From JANRKB01 sp033763695 (GTDB lineage Bacteria > Planctomycetota > Phycisphaerae > Phycisphaerales > UBA1924), in NCBI GenBank assembly GCA_033763695.1, contig JANRKB010000010.1, positions 1 to 64,000 of the forward strand: DNA of 64,000 nucleotides, read 5' to 3'. Made by a program: the position numbers and the translations under genes. Position 1 is the stretch's first letter, and every line of letters begins with the position of its first letter. The notes beneath the pieces were generated by a model that did not search any database, was not told where the DNA came from, and worked only from the letters and a program-made list of their open reading frames with translations. Below are positions 52,496 to 60,733 of the stretch, in pieces.

Positions 52496-53533
52496 TCAGC
52501 GGATCAGATCGCGGCCGTAGATGCCCTTCTTGGTCGCCCAGAAGAAGTTGCGATAGACACCCTTGGATTGAGCTTGGTCTGCCTTGCCGCCCCATTCGAG
52601 CTCAAGGTTGGCGTCGTCCGAGGCGTCGGCCCAGATGTCCGACTTGGCGGGTTGGAAGAGGCCCGCAGGCGTGATCTCTGCCGACGCCGTCGTGTTACCC
52701 GCGTTACGAAGGTCAAGAAGCGTCTGGTTGATCGCGCCGACATCAACCTGCTTCACGCTGCCGTCGCCGATCGCCACATTGGGCTTTGCAGTCGGGTTGT
52801 TCCAGTTCGGGAACATCTTGTAGGTTCCCGAAACGGAGCCGTTGATCGCGTTGGAGGAGATACGAGTATTCTGCTTAAAGTCGAAGCGTTCCCAAAGAAC
52901 GGCCTTCAGCGACGGATTGGTCATGTCGTCGATCTTGTTGCGGCGCAGGAACGAGTTCCCCGAGTAGGCACCCCAACCCTTACGCTCCGCCGGGACGTTG
53001 TACCGGTCGGGGTTCGTCCACAGGGTCGGAGACATGATGTAGCTGCCGGGCCAGAGAAAGGACTGGGGGCCGCTGGACTTCCAAGCGGGACTGGACGCCT
53101 GGAAATCGCGAACAGTTCGGATCATGGTGGCGTCCGACGGAGAGAACTGGAAGGGGTTCGCATACGCGCCGGGATCATCCATCACCCACGTCGATACAGA
53201 GCTGTACCAGTAAAACGCCCAGCTCTCCGTGCGCCAGATGTCCGACGAGCCACCAAACGGCCAATAGCCGCCGGCGGGCGACGGCAGGAACCACGGCTTA
53301 ACTGTCGCCGAAGCGGCTGCCTTCTCATTGAAGAAGTTGGGGAATGAGCCCTTGGATTGCGCGGAATAGGTCGCTTGAACCTGAGACAAGCTGCGGAGGT
53401 TCGCCATGCTCACCACGTTTCGAGCCGACTTCCGTGCCTCACCGAGGGCGGGCAGCAGGATGCCGATGAGCAGGGCGATGATGGCAATCACCACCAGCAA
53501 CTCGATGAGCGTGAACCCTGAACGCTTTTTCAT
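52496..53533 (-). CDS. large pseudopilin-like protein B
   Basis: Protein of 345 residues. It starts at ATG 53533 with MKKRSGFTLIELLVVI, which has the normal Gly before the cleaved Phe. The rest parallels protein A block for block: WPGSYIMSPTLW, FLRRNKIDDMTNPSLKA, DFKQNTRISSNAINGS and a RNFFWATKKGIYGRDLIR C-terminus. A longer frame to 53590 lacks support. Divergence between A and B is mostly in the middle. The gene ends in a strong terminator and is about 300 bp downstream of the small membrane protein gene at 53859. Confidence 0.8.
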   Translation of the reverse strand: MKKRSGFTLIELLVVIAIIALLIGILLPALGEARKSARNVVSMANLRSLSQVQATYSAQSKGSFPNFFNEKAAASATVKPWFLPSPAGGYWPFGGSSDIWRTESWAFYWYSSVSTWVMDDPGAYANPFQFSPSDATMIRTVRDFQASSPAWKSSGPQSFLWPGSYIMSPTLWTNPDRYNVPAERKGWGAYSGNSFLRRNKIDDMTNPSLKAVLWERFDFKQNTRISSNAINGSVSGTYKMFPNWNNPTAKPNVAIGDGSVKQVDVGAINQTLLDLRNAGNTTASAEITPAGLFQPAKSDIWADASDDANLELEWGGKADQAQSKGVYRNFFWATKKGIYGRDLIR

Positions 53534-53822
53534 GCAAGACTCCCAAGCCAAGGCCGCGTGAGCGGCCGTGAGACACTTTGCTGCGGTCACCCAGAACGGG
53601 CGGGCTGTGTCGCTCGAATGAGCAGAATCTTCAGCCTTTCCGCCGCGTGGCGGACTCGTTGCAGCACCCCTTTGGACAGCTCAGAACGGTTTAATCACAA
53701 CACGCCGTCCGAACGTCACCACGCTCGGTGGAAATGCCCCGAGCCGCGACGGGCGGACGTGAAGAATACGCGAAGGTTTTCCGGGTGTTGCAGAAACTTG
53801 TGGGAATTTGCGGACAAGGAGT

Positions 53823-53835
53823 CGCAAGAATCCGT
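53823..53835 (-). repeat. 13-bp motif upstream of pseudopilin gene B
   Basis: ACGGATTCTTGCG on the reverse strand. The identical 13-mer occurs upstream of pseudopilin gene C (55273-55285). Confidence 0.35.
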
Positions 53836-53858
53836 ACAAAGACCGACCAGTCCGACGA

Positions 53859-54080
53859 TCAGCGTTTTGCGGGTCGACCCACTTGGAATCCCGGCTCAGG
53901 CGGCGGCGGCGGGGGCTCGTTGCTCGGCTTGTCTGGATACTCGCTCTCAAGCTTCTGGAGCGTCGCGGCCGCCTTGGAGTCCTCGGTCGGTGGGGCGAAG
54001 TACGAGCGATAGAGAAGGAACGCGGCACTCGCCAATGCGACCAGCGTGAGCGCAACGATCAGGATCTTATTCTTTTTCAT
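53859..54080 (-). CDS. small single-span membrane protein, companion of a pseudopilin gene
   Basis: Protein of 73 residues starting MKKNKILIVALTLVALASAAF, one membrane segment, followed by a short acidic/Lys-rich part and a Pro-rich EPPPPPPEPGF tail. It lies 36 bp downstream of pseudopilin gene C, on the same strand, so they are probably co-transcribed. The 50885 protein has the same position and design relative to gene A. No function can be assigned. Confidence 0.55.
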   Translation of the reverse strand: MKKNKILIVALTLVALASAAFLLYRSYFAPPTEDSKAAATLQKLESEYPDKPSNEPPPPPPEPGFQVGRPAKR

Positions 54081-54116
54081 TGGATGCGTTACGTGGAGCG
54101 TCGAACTTTCTGAAGA

Positions 54117-55139
54117 TCAACGGGGCAGGTCACGTCCTCGAATGCCGTTCTTGGTAGACCAGAAGAAGCCGGCGTAGCGACCGCCGCCGGTTCCGTCGCT
54201 GTTCAGCACGCCGTTCTCCAGCCAATCGCTCTTGGACGAATCGACCGGGTCCCAAAAGGCGTACTTCTGAAGGGTGTTATTGGAGGGACGCCACCAAGGC
54301 CCCGTTTGACCCGAGGGCGTGAACGTGAGCTTCGTCGACTGTACCGGCGAGTTCATGAGTTCACCGAGGTCTGCGGTCTTCACACGCGAGACGCTGCCGT
54401 CGACGGTGACAACGTTCGGCTCCGTCTTTGAGACCGTGTTGTTCCACATCGGGTACTTCTTTGCGACCCGCGTCTGGCTGAGGACTTGCTCGACGCGGCG
54501 GCGCTTGGTGGTGTCGTACCGCTCCCAAAGGATGACCTTTGCGCTTGGGCTGACGACATCGTCCACCTTGTTGATGCGAAGCCAGGTCTGCTTCATCGGT
54601 TCGCGGCTGGTGCCCGCGAAACGCTCAGGTTTGCACCAGAACGTCGGCGAGTACGGATACGACGTTCCCCAGATGTAGTTGCCGAGCTGGAAGTTTGGCT
54701 GCTTCTTGAAGTCGTTGTACTGCCGAATTGCCTGCTCATCGCCGGGAGAGAACTGGACCGGGTTAGCGTAGTCGCCGGACTTGATCCAGTTGGCGGCAAT
54801 GCTATACCAGAACATACCGAAGAACTCGGTGATGAACTCTGGCTCGCCGTCGTTGAGCTTCCAGTAGTACCCATTGTCCTGTTCATACCCAATGCTGTGC
54901 CAGGACGGCGGGAGCCCGCTCGTCGAGTTGATGTTGAAGGGGTTCATGAACTTGCCGTTGTACTCGTTGGTGTAGACGCCCGCGCTGATCTGGCTCAGCG
55001 AGCGAAGGTTTGCCTGGCTCACGACGTTGCGTGCGGCGGTTCTGGCCTCGCTGAGCGCAGGCAGGAGAATGCCAATGAGCAGGGCGATCACGGCGATCAC
55101 AACCAGCAACTCGATCAACGTGAATGCGCGACGGACCAT
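54117..55139 (-). CDS. large pseudopilin-like protein C
   Basis: Protein of 340 residues beginning MVRRAFTLIELLVVIAVIALL. It is less like A and B, but the C-terminus is AGFFWSTKNGIRGRDLPR, so the three share the pattern GxxGRDLxR. It has the same ALSEARTAARNVVSQANLRSL follow-on. ATG 55139 was chosen because GGAGG lies five bases upstream; ATG 55142 and ATG 55151 are in frame. The open frame upstream to 57449 is a shadow of the kinase and infC genes and is not coding. Confidence 0.78.
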   Translation of the reverse strand: MVRRAFTLIELLVVIAVIALLIGILLPALSEARTAARNVVSQANLRSLSQISAGVYTNEYNGKFMNPFNINSTSGLPPSWHSIGYEQDNGYYWKLNDGEPEFITEFFGMFWYSIAANWIKSGDYANPVQFSPGDEQAIRQYNDFKKQPNFQLGNYIWGTSYPYSPTFWCKPERFAGTSREPMKQTWLRINKVDDVVSPSAKVILWERYDTTKRRRVEQVLSQTRVAKKYPMWNNTVSKTEPNVVTVDGSVSRVKTADLGELMNSPVQSTKLTFTPSGQTGPWWRPSNNTLQKYAFWDPVDSSKSDWLENGVLNSDGTGGGRYAGFFWSTKNGIRGRDLPR

Positions 55140-55272
55140 CATGGCCTCCATTCCCGCGCGTCCGCCGCGCGGCTTGCATGAAGTTCGATCAACCGATTGA
55201 CTGCCGCGTGGGCACAGGTCAGAACGACCCGCAGCAGTAGGGGAATCCCTCTGCACACTATCTGAACAGATC

Positions 55273-55285
55273 CGCAAGAATCCGT
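55273..55285 (-). repeat. 13-bp motif upstream of pseudopilin gene C
   Basis: ACGGATTCTTGCG, identical to 53823-53835. TTGAC directly precedes it on the reverse strand, so it may lie in a promoter. The rest of 55152-55661 holds no gene that I trust. Confidence 0.35.
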
Positions 55286-55627
55286 CAAGTGGATTCAGAT
55301 TGGTCGCGGTCAGTTGCTGCGTCCCATGTGCCGGAAAGCGGAGTTGTGTGTCCGGCAGCCCACATCGGCGGCGTCGCGCGACGACGCAATCAGATGCACC
55401 CATTTCGTTCGACTGCGAGATTGTCGCTCTCGCGCCCGGCTCGCTCGTCAAGGGGGCGGTCGACTGCTCGTCCGTCCGAGAGAAACGCGGCAGGCGCCGG
55501 AAGACAACCCGGTTGCCGTGTCGGTGGGGCAGTTCGGCGTTCGTGGGGACCAGATGGCTGCAACAGCCCGGAACGGCGTCCGTATCGGAGTGGAGAGCCG
55601 TCCCCGTCACGCCGCGCCGTGGGGCGG

Positions 55628-55633
55628 TACACT
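55628..55633 (+). promoter_or_regulatory. -10-like box of the kinase gene
   Basis: TACACT lies 28 bp before the ATG at 55662. Confidence 0.3.
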
Positions 55634-55661
55634 CAACGCTCGCGGCGACTGAGCCGATCCG

Positions 55662-57065
55662 ATGGTGTCGATGAACGAGAATGTGCGACAGCCTGATCTC
55701 TCCGGCCTTCCGCCGACCGCCCGGTCGGAGGACACTGTTCGCATGGGGTCTGGCCAACTCAACGCCGGTTCCTCGGCTCAGGGCATGGACCCCGCGGCCG
55801 CTCTGGCGGCAGCGGCTGAGGCCATGTCCGCGACCAAGGGCGGCACGAATCTCGACACGCTCGTGAGCCGCCTGGTCGTGGATCAGGGTCTGGCGACGCC
55901 CGACGAAGTCGCACACTGTCTCGAGCAGGCCAAGCAGCTTCAACGCGACCAAAACCAAAAGTCGCTGGTGCAGTTGCTCGTGGACAACGAGTACGTCACC
56001 AAGCGGCAGCTCACGCGCCTGCGGGCGATCCTCGAAGCCGAGCGGAGTGGACAGAAGATCCCGGGCTATCGCGTTCTTGGCAAGCTCGGCGCGGGCGCGA
56101 TGGCGACCGTCTACAAGGCCAAGCAACTCAGCCTCGACCGCCTTGTCGCGATCAAACTGCTGCCCCGCAAGTTCAGCCAGAATCCGCAGTTCATCGATCG
56201 CTTTTACGCCGAGGGGCGAGCCGCCGCCCAGCTGAACCACCCCAACATCGTGCAGGCGTACGACGTGGGCAAGGCGGGTGAGTACCACTACTTCGTGATG
56301 GAGTACGTGGACGGCAGGACCGTCTTTGACGACATCACGAAGCACAAGCGGGTGAGCGAGCGTGAGGCGATCGATCTGATCATGCAGATCGCCGACGCAC
56401 TGCAGCACGCGCACGAACGCGGGCTGATCCACCGTGACGTCAAGCCCAAGAACATCATGATCAACAAGGAGGGCGTCGCGAAGCTGGCCGACATGGGTCT
56501 GGCCCGGGCGATCTCCGACAAGGAAGCGGCGGAAGCAGAGGCCGGAAAGGCCTTTGGCACGCCGTACTACATCAGCCCGGAACAGATCCGCGGCGAGAAG
56601 GTGGTGGGGCCGCCGGCGGATATCTATTCGCTGGGCGCGACGCTCTATCACATGGTCACGGGCAACGTGCCCTACGACGGGCCGAACCCGTCCGCCGTGA
56701 TGCACAAGCATCTCAAGGCGGAGTTGGTCGCCCCGGATCACGTCAACCCCAAGCTTTCGCCGGGGATCTCCGAGGTCATCGAGATGATGATGGCCAAGGA
56801 CCCCAAGGCCCGGTACCAGACCTGCGGCGATCTGCTCGTCGATCTGCGTGCCGTGCGCGAGGGCAAGACGCCCGTTCTGGCGCACAAGGACCAGGTCGGC
56901 ACCCTGGCCACCCTCGCCAAGATGGAAGAGGCGGCGGCGGTTGAAGTGCAGCCGGACAAGAGTCGGGTGGATGCGGGCATTCGCCCGTGGATGCTTTGGA
57001 CGCTCGCGGGTCTGCTGGTGGTGAGCGTCGCGATCAACGTCGTGCAGCTCATTACGCGTGGTTAA
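55662..57065 (+). CDS. membrane-anchored Ser/Thr protein kinase
   Basis: Hanks-type kinase of 467 residues. An N-terminal helical domain (about 60-130, LVSRLVVDQGLATPDEVAHC) precedes the kinase: glycine loop GKLGAGAMATVYKA, Lys165 (VAIKLL), HRDVKPKN with Asp259, Asp277 in the DMG variant of DFG (LADMGLA), and GTPYYISPEQ. A single C-terminal membrane segment (PWMLWTLAGLLVVSVAINVV) leaves a four-residue tail, so the kinase faces the cytoplasm. ATG 55662 or 55671 (MNENVRQ) may be used. Substrates unknown. Confidence 0.9.
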   Translation: MVSMNENVRQPDLSGLPPTARSEDTVRMGSGQLNAGSSAQGMDPAAALAAAAEAMSATKGGTNLDTLVSRLVVDQGLATPDEVAHCLEQAKQLQRDQNQKSLVQLLVDNEYVTKRQLTRLRAILEAERSGQKIPGYRVLGKLGAGAMATVYKAKQLSLDRLVAIKLLPRKFSQNPQFIDRFYAEGRAAAQLNHPNIVQAYDVGKAGEYHYFVMEYVDGRTVFDDITKHKRVSEREAIDLIMQIADALQHAHERGLIHRDVKPKNIMINKEGVAKLADMGLARAISDKEAAEAEAGKAFGTPYYISPEQIRGEKVVGPPADIYSLGATLYHMVTGNVPYDGPNPSAVMHKHLKAELVAPDHVNPKLSPGISEVIEMMMAKDPKARYQTCGDLLVDLRAVREGKTPVLAHKDQVGTLATLAKMEEAAAVEVQPDKSRVDAGIRPWMLWTLAGLLVVSVAINVVQLITRG

Positions 57066-57442
57066 GGCCAAACAGAGCGGGTTTTCGCCTTGCCTTGGCG
57101 TGGATGTTTGGTTAGTCTTTGTCCGGTCCGTGGTGCGCTTGGCGAGGCTGAGCGAGCGGACGAGTCTCTGAACGGATGACGGGTTGCTGATGAGTCTGGC
57201 AAGCGCGAAGATGCTCCATGCGGCCCATGCCGCGGATGGTGTTGCGCTGGTCGCTCGTCGTGTGCCGTCGCGTTCGCGGATGTGGCGTGCGTCATGACGG
57301 CGCCCGCATTCATCCAACCTCTTCAATCGTGTTGGTGCTCCCACCCGGCTTCGTGCCGCGATCGGGTGTGGGGTTTTTTGGTCTCTGTCGCGGCGAAGAC
57401 CGAACGGCGTCAATCCTGGCGCTGAACGGAAGGAGTCGTCCC
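57066..57442 (+). promoter_or_regulatory. infC leader region with terminator-like hairpin
   Basis: No gene is seen. A hairpin-prone segment (CCAAAC near 57069 with GTTTGG near 57108) follows the kinase stop. At 57340-57379 the arms CCCACCCG and CGGGTGTGGG (one bulge) are followed by TTTTTT, a terminator-like structure 50 bp before the Shine-Dalgarno sequence of infC, so transcription may be attenuated. Confidence 0.45.
57428..57435 (+). promoter_or_regulatory. strong Shine-Dalgarno sequence of infC, deciding an AUC start
   Basis: GGAAGGAG lies 7 nt before the ATC at 57443, which is in frame with infC. There is no ATG, GTG or TTG at an equivalent distance. Confidence 0.7.
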
Positions 57443-58150
57443 ATCGCATTTGGTCGCTTTCAGCGTGACGCAGGTCCGGTGCAACGCACCCGCGTGAACT
57501 TCCTCATCCGCATTACTCCGGTCCGCGTGCTGGGGCCGGACAACGAGCCGATCGGCGTGATCGAGACGGCGGACGCACTGCGCATGGCGCAGGAGAAGGG
57601 GCTTGACCTCGTGGAGATTTCTCCCGAGGCCCGCCCGCCCGTCTGCAAGATCATGGACTACGGCAAGTACAAGTACGAGCTGAGCCAGAAGCAGCGGAAG
57701 AATCGCGCGGCGAGCAAGCAGTCGGAAATGAAGGAAGTGCGTCTGGGCCGCTCCGTCAAGATCGACCCGCACGACATTCAGGTGCGCATTGATCAGAGCC
57801 GTCGCTTCCTCATCGCCGGTCACAAGGTGATGGTGACGCAGAAGTTCAAGGGCCGCGAGATCGCGCACAAGGAACTCGGCCTGGACAACCTCCGCACGGT
57901 CGCCGACGCGCTGCTGGATCTGGGCAAGGTTGAGCAGACGCCGCGCTGGATGGGCAAGCAGGCCAGCATCATCATGGCGCCCGACAAGGTGAAGATCGAC
58001 GCCCACAAGCGCAAGCTCGAGAAGGAGCGCGCCGAGAAGATCGCCCGCGGCGAGATCGTCGCGCCCGAGCCCGAACCCAAGGACGAGGATCTCGAGGATC
58101 AGGTCGACGACATTGATGACGCGGACGATGATGATGACGATGAGGATTGA
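57443..58150 (+). CDS. infC: translation initiation factor IF-3 (AUC start)
   Basis: IF-3 prevents 70S re-association and checks start-codon pairing. The protein has the N-domain block RITPVRVLGPDNEPIGVIETADALRMAQEKGLDLVEISP, YGKYKYELSQKQRKNR in the linker, and C-domain MKEVRLGRSVKIDPHD and KVMVTQKFKGREIAHKELG. From the proposed ATC 57443 it has 235 residues, first encoded residues IAFGRFQRD. Rare AUC/AUU starts are typical for infC and allow autoregulation. An unusually acidic tail (DDIDDADDDDDDED) follows the C-domain. The usual downstream rpmI and rplT are not here. Confidence 0.92.
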   Translation: MAFGRFQRDAGPVQRTRVNFLIRITPVRVLGPDNEPIGVIETADALRMAQEKGLDLVEISPEARPPVCKIMDYGKYKYELSQKQRKNRAASKQSEMKEVRLGRSVKIDPHDIQVRIDQSRRFLIAGHKVMVTQKFKGREIAHKELGLDNLRTVADALLDLGKVEQTPRWMGKQASIIMAPDKVKIDAHKRKLEKERAEKIARGEIVAPEPEPKDEDLEDQVDDIDDADDDDDDED

Positions 58151-58196
58151 TTGTCCGTGCCGCGCGGAGCGGCGGACGAACAACGCATGAGATACA

Positions 58197-58221
58197 CCGG
58201 GGCCGCTTGGCCCCGGTTTTT
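58197..58221 (+). terminator. terminator of infC
   Basis: CCGGGGCC (58197-58204) pairs with GGCCCCGG (58209-58216) around GCTT, followed by TTTTT. The rest of 58151-58461 shows no gene. Confidence 0.85.
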
Positions 58222-58461
58222 CTTTTGCGATGGCGGATGCTTCGCATCGAGCAAGACGAACGCGTCCATGCGAACAGAGCGTTGACGCGGCGTGGAAGAG
58301 TGCAGAAGCACCAAGGGTTTGACCCGGCGAAACACGGTTTGCTCGCGTGAAAAACGTTGAATCTGGCGGTCGGCGATTGCGGCGAACGCTCGAACGGATA
58401 GGCTCACGAAGGAGACCGATTCTCCGGCCAAGGACACGCCGCTGCGGGTCTTCAATGCGAG

Positions 58462-60159
58462 ATGACCGCGATGAAACTGGGACGAGACTTCGTGTTGAGC
58501 GTGATCGGTTGTGTGATGCTCGCGGGTACCGCACTTCCCGCGCTGGCCCAGACGTATCGAGCGACGCGGCAGATGCGCGGCGTGTGGATTCGCGGGAATG
58601 GTGCGATCGCCGGCTCCGGCGGCATGGATGCGAATCTTCAGAACTTCGCGGCCGCCGGGATCACCGATGTCTTTCTTGACACGCTCTACTCGGGCCACTC
58701 GGTGGGCAAGCCCGGCGTGTTTCGTGCGATGTATTCGAACGATTTTCTTCAGCAGACGATCATCGCATCGGCCCGCTACGGCATTCGTGTCCATGCGTGG
58801 TGCGAGAGCGCGCTGCTGCAGTACGGCACCGTCGGTTCGTACAACTTCACGGTGAATCCCACCAGTGACAGCGAGGGCAATCCGGAGTGGAAGGCGATCT
58901 CGTCGCGCACTGGCCAAGGCGGCGGCGATGCCGACCCCAACATGGTCTTTGGCAATCTCGCGCACCCGGGCCTGCAAGCCAAGCTGCGCGCGTACTTCAC
59001 GGAACTCGCCGGATACAAGGGACTCTTCGGCATCCAGACCGACTATCACCGCTATCCGCTCGACGACAGCACCACGGACAGCAATCCGGCGCCGTGGTCG
59101 TTCGACACGTACAGCCGCAACGCGTTCATGGCGATCTATGGTGCGAGCAATGATCCGCTCCTCAAGGCCATCAGCACCAGCGGCAGCAGCGGCACGCAGT
59201 ACACCAACTTCCTCAACTGGCGCAAGGCGGGCATCACCGAGTGCGCACGCCAGATGAAGCTGGGCATTGACTCGGTGGACAGCGGCATCGAGTTCTCGGC
59301 CGCGATGTTTGCGGTGCCAGTGACCAGCAAGTGCCAGGACTGGGGCACCTGGGCAACCAACGGCTCCATCGATTGGCTGATCCCAATGTGCTACGGCTCG
59401 ACGACGAGCTCGATCACCAATGACCTGACGATCGTCAAGAACGCGAGTGCGGGGCGGCGGGTGATCGCGGGGCTTTACACTGATTCGACCAGCGGCCATC
59501 CGACGATGCAGCAGCAGCTCGACGCCTGCAACAGCGTGAGTGTGCAGGACTGGGTCTTCTTCAGCGGGCCGACGTTTACGAACGCCGCGAATCGCACGAC
59601 CGCGCTGAACGTGATGCTGGCGAGCCAGAAGCAGCGGGGCGACTTCAACAACGACGGCTATCTCGACAGCGCCGACTGGGACGCGTTCCGCGCGGTTTAC
59701 AACGGCACACCCGTGAGCAGCGCTGGTGCCAATGCACGCTTGAACTACAACGGCGACGGCCAGATCACAGAATCAGACTGGGTGCTCTTCAAGCGTGAGT
59801 GCGCCCGCAACATCTTCGGCGAGGACGGCACGGTGGGGCAGCGCGAGTTCGATGCGTTCATGCAGTGCATGAACGCGCTGCAGGGCAACTCAACGCGGAA
59901 ACATCTCTACGACTTCGACGGCAACGGCTTGGTAAACTATCAGGACCAGTTGCGATTCCACCAGTTGCTGACGACCAGCATCGGCAACGACAACGACGTG
60001 AATCGTGACGGCAAGGTGGACATCGAGGATCTGTACAAGCAGAACCAGTCGCCGCTGGATGTGAACCGCGATGGTGTGGTGGACGCTTCCGACACCGCCG
60101 CACTTGAAGCGACGCTGCGGGCCAATGAACTGCAGGACATGCGAAGCGGGAGATGGTGA
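58462..60159 (+). CDS. exported glycoside-hydrolase-like (GHL10) protein with dockerin-type EF-hand repeats
   Basis: Protein of 565 residues (562 from ATG 58471) with a signal peptide ending PALAQ. The first 390 residues resemble the GHL10/DUF187 barrel: MRGVWIRGNGAIAG, AGITDVFLDTLYSGHSV, YGIRVHAWCESA and a YKGLFGIQTDYHRYP strand. The last 150 residues carry calcium-loop-like repeats: FNNDGYLDSADWDAF, YNGDGQITESDWVLF, FDGNGLVNYQDQLRF, VNRDGKVDIEDLY and VNRDGVVDASDT, the classic dockerin type, not the GC-type tail. I infer extracellular polysaccharide handling. Confidence 0.78.
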   Translation: MTAMKLGRDFVLSVIGCVMLAGTALPALAQTYRATRQMRGVWIRGNGAIAGSGGMDANLQNFAAAGITDVFLDTLYSGHSVGKPGVFRAMYSNDFLQQTIIASARYGIRVHAWCESALLQYGTVGSYNFTVNPTSDSEGNPEWKAISSRTGQGGGDADPNMVFGNLAHPGLQAKLRAYFTELAGYKGLFGIQTDYHRYPLDDSTTDSNPAPWSFDTYSRNAFMAIYGASNDPLLKAISTSGSSGTQYTNFLNWRKAGITECARQMKLGIDSVDSGIEFSAAMFAVPVTSKCQDWGTWATNGSIDWLIPMCYGSTTSSITNDLTIVKNASAGRRVIAGLYTDSTSGHPTMQQQLDACNSVSVQDWVFFSGPTFTNAANRTTALNVMLASQKQRGDFNNDGYLDSADWDAFRAVYNGTPVSSAGANARLNYNGDGQITESDWVLFKRECARNIFGEDGTVGQREFDAFMQCMNALQGNSTRKHLYDFDGNGLVNYQDQLRFHQLLTTSIGNDNDVNRDGKVDIEDLYKQNQSPLDVNRDGVVDASDTAALEATLRANELQDMRSGRW

Positions 60160-60210
60160 GCGGAGCGGGGCACGCCGATCCGCGTGCTGGCGCAGCGTGC
60201 AAAAACAAAC

Positions 60211-60232
60211 AGCCCGGCGGTGAGGCCGGGCT
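60211..60232. terminator. bidirectional terminator
   Basis: AGCCCGGC (60211-60218) pairs with GCCGGGCT (60225-60232) between convergent stops. Confidence 0.7.
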
Positions 60233-60270
60233 GCTTGGTGTGTTGCTGTGTCGCAGACCTCAGGGAGTCA

Positions 60271-60678
60271 TCAGCAACCAGCCTCGAACGCGTTCACGAA
60301 GTCATCGAAGTCGGTGAAGTCGAGGAAGCCGTCGGCGTTGAAGTCGGCGCTCGCCACGCCGCCCTCGAACGCGGTGACAAAGTCGTCGAAGTCGGTGAAG
60401 TCAAGGAAGCCATCGCCGTTGAAGTCGGCCGAGCAGGTTGGGGCGGCGATGGTCCAGAAGCCGCCTGAGATCGAGAACGAACCGCCGCTGAGAGCCCCGG
60501 TGAACGTGGTGGCATCAGCCTGAGCGATCGAGCCCGAGAGGGCAAACGTGCCGCCGGTTGTGTCCATCGTGCCGCCGCCGTCAATCGTCGACCAAGGAAT
60601 CTCAGGTGCGGCGGTGGTCACGGCGGCGAAGAGCGTGAGGGCCGCGAGCGAAACAAGTGGCATGTTGCGAAGTGTCAT
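60271..60678 (-). CDS. small exported GC-type dockerin protein
   Basis: Protein of 135 residues with a signal peptide (LAALTLFAAVTTAA). The central part is a short Gly/Thr/Ser-rich beta region (TIDGGGTMDTTGGTFALSGS). Two nearly identical EF-hand-like units, FNGDGFLDFTDFDDFVTAF and FNADGFLDFTDFDDFVNAF, end in EAGC. The tail matches the secreted protease at 43005-46070. Likely the whole molecule is a cell-surface or extracellular partner. ATG 60678 has GGAGA upstream. Confidence 0.75.
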   Translation of the reverse strand: MTLRNMPLVSLAALTLFAAVTTAAPEIPWSTIDGGGTMDTTGGTFALSGSIAQADATTFTGALSGGSFSISGGFWTIAAPTCSADFNGDGFLDFTDFDDFVTAFEGGVASADFNADGFLDFTDFDDFVNAFEAGC

Positions 60679-60733
60679 GGGAAGTCTCCGGTGTGCGCGG
60701 CCGCGGGCGCCGCGTGGATTCGATGAACGTGGG

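Noticed and set aside
55289..55696. A small Arg/Ser-rich open frame before the kinase gene
   Set aside because: No signal, motif or start site supports it, and its composition is that of random GC-rich sequence.
54117..57449. A reverse-strand open frame of 1110 codons ending in pseudopilin gene C
   Set aside because: The upstream 770 codons run antisense to the kinase and infC genes, which have clear family motifs. Only the last 340 codons, from MVRRAFTLIELL, are real.
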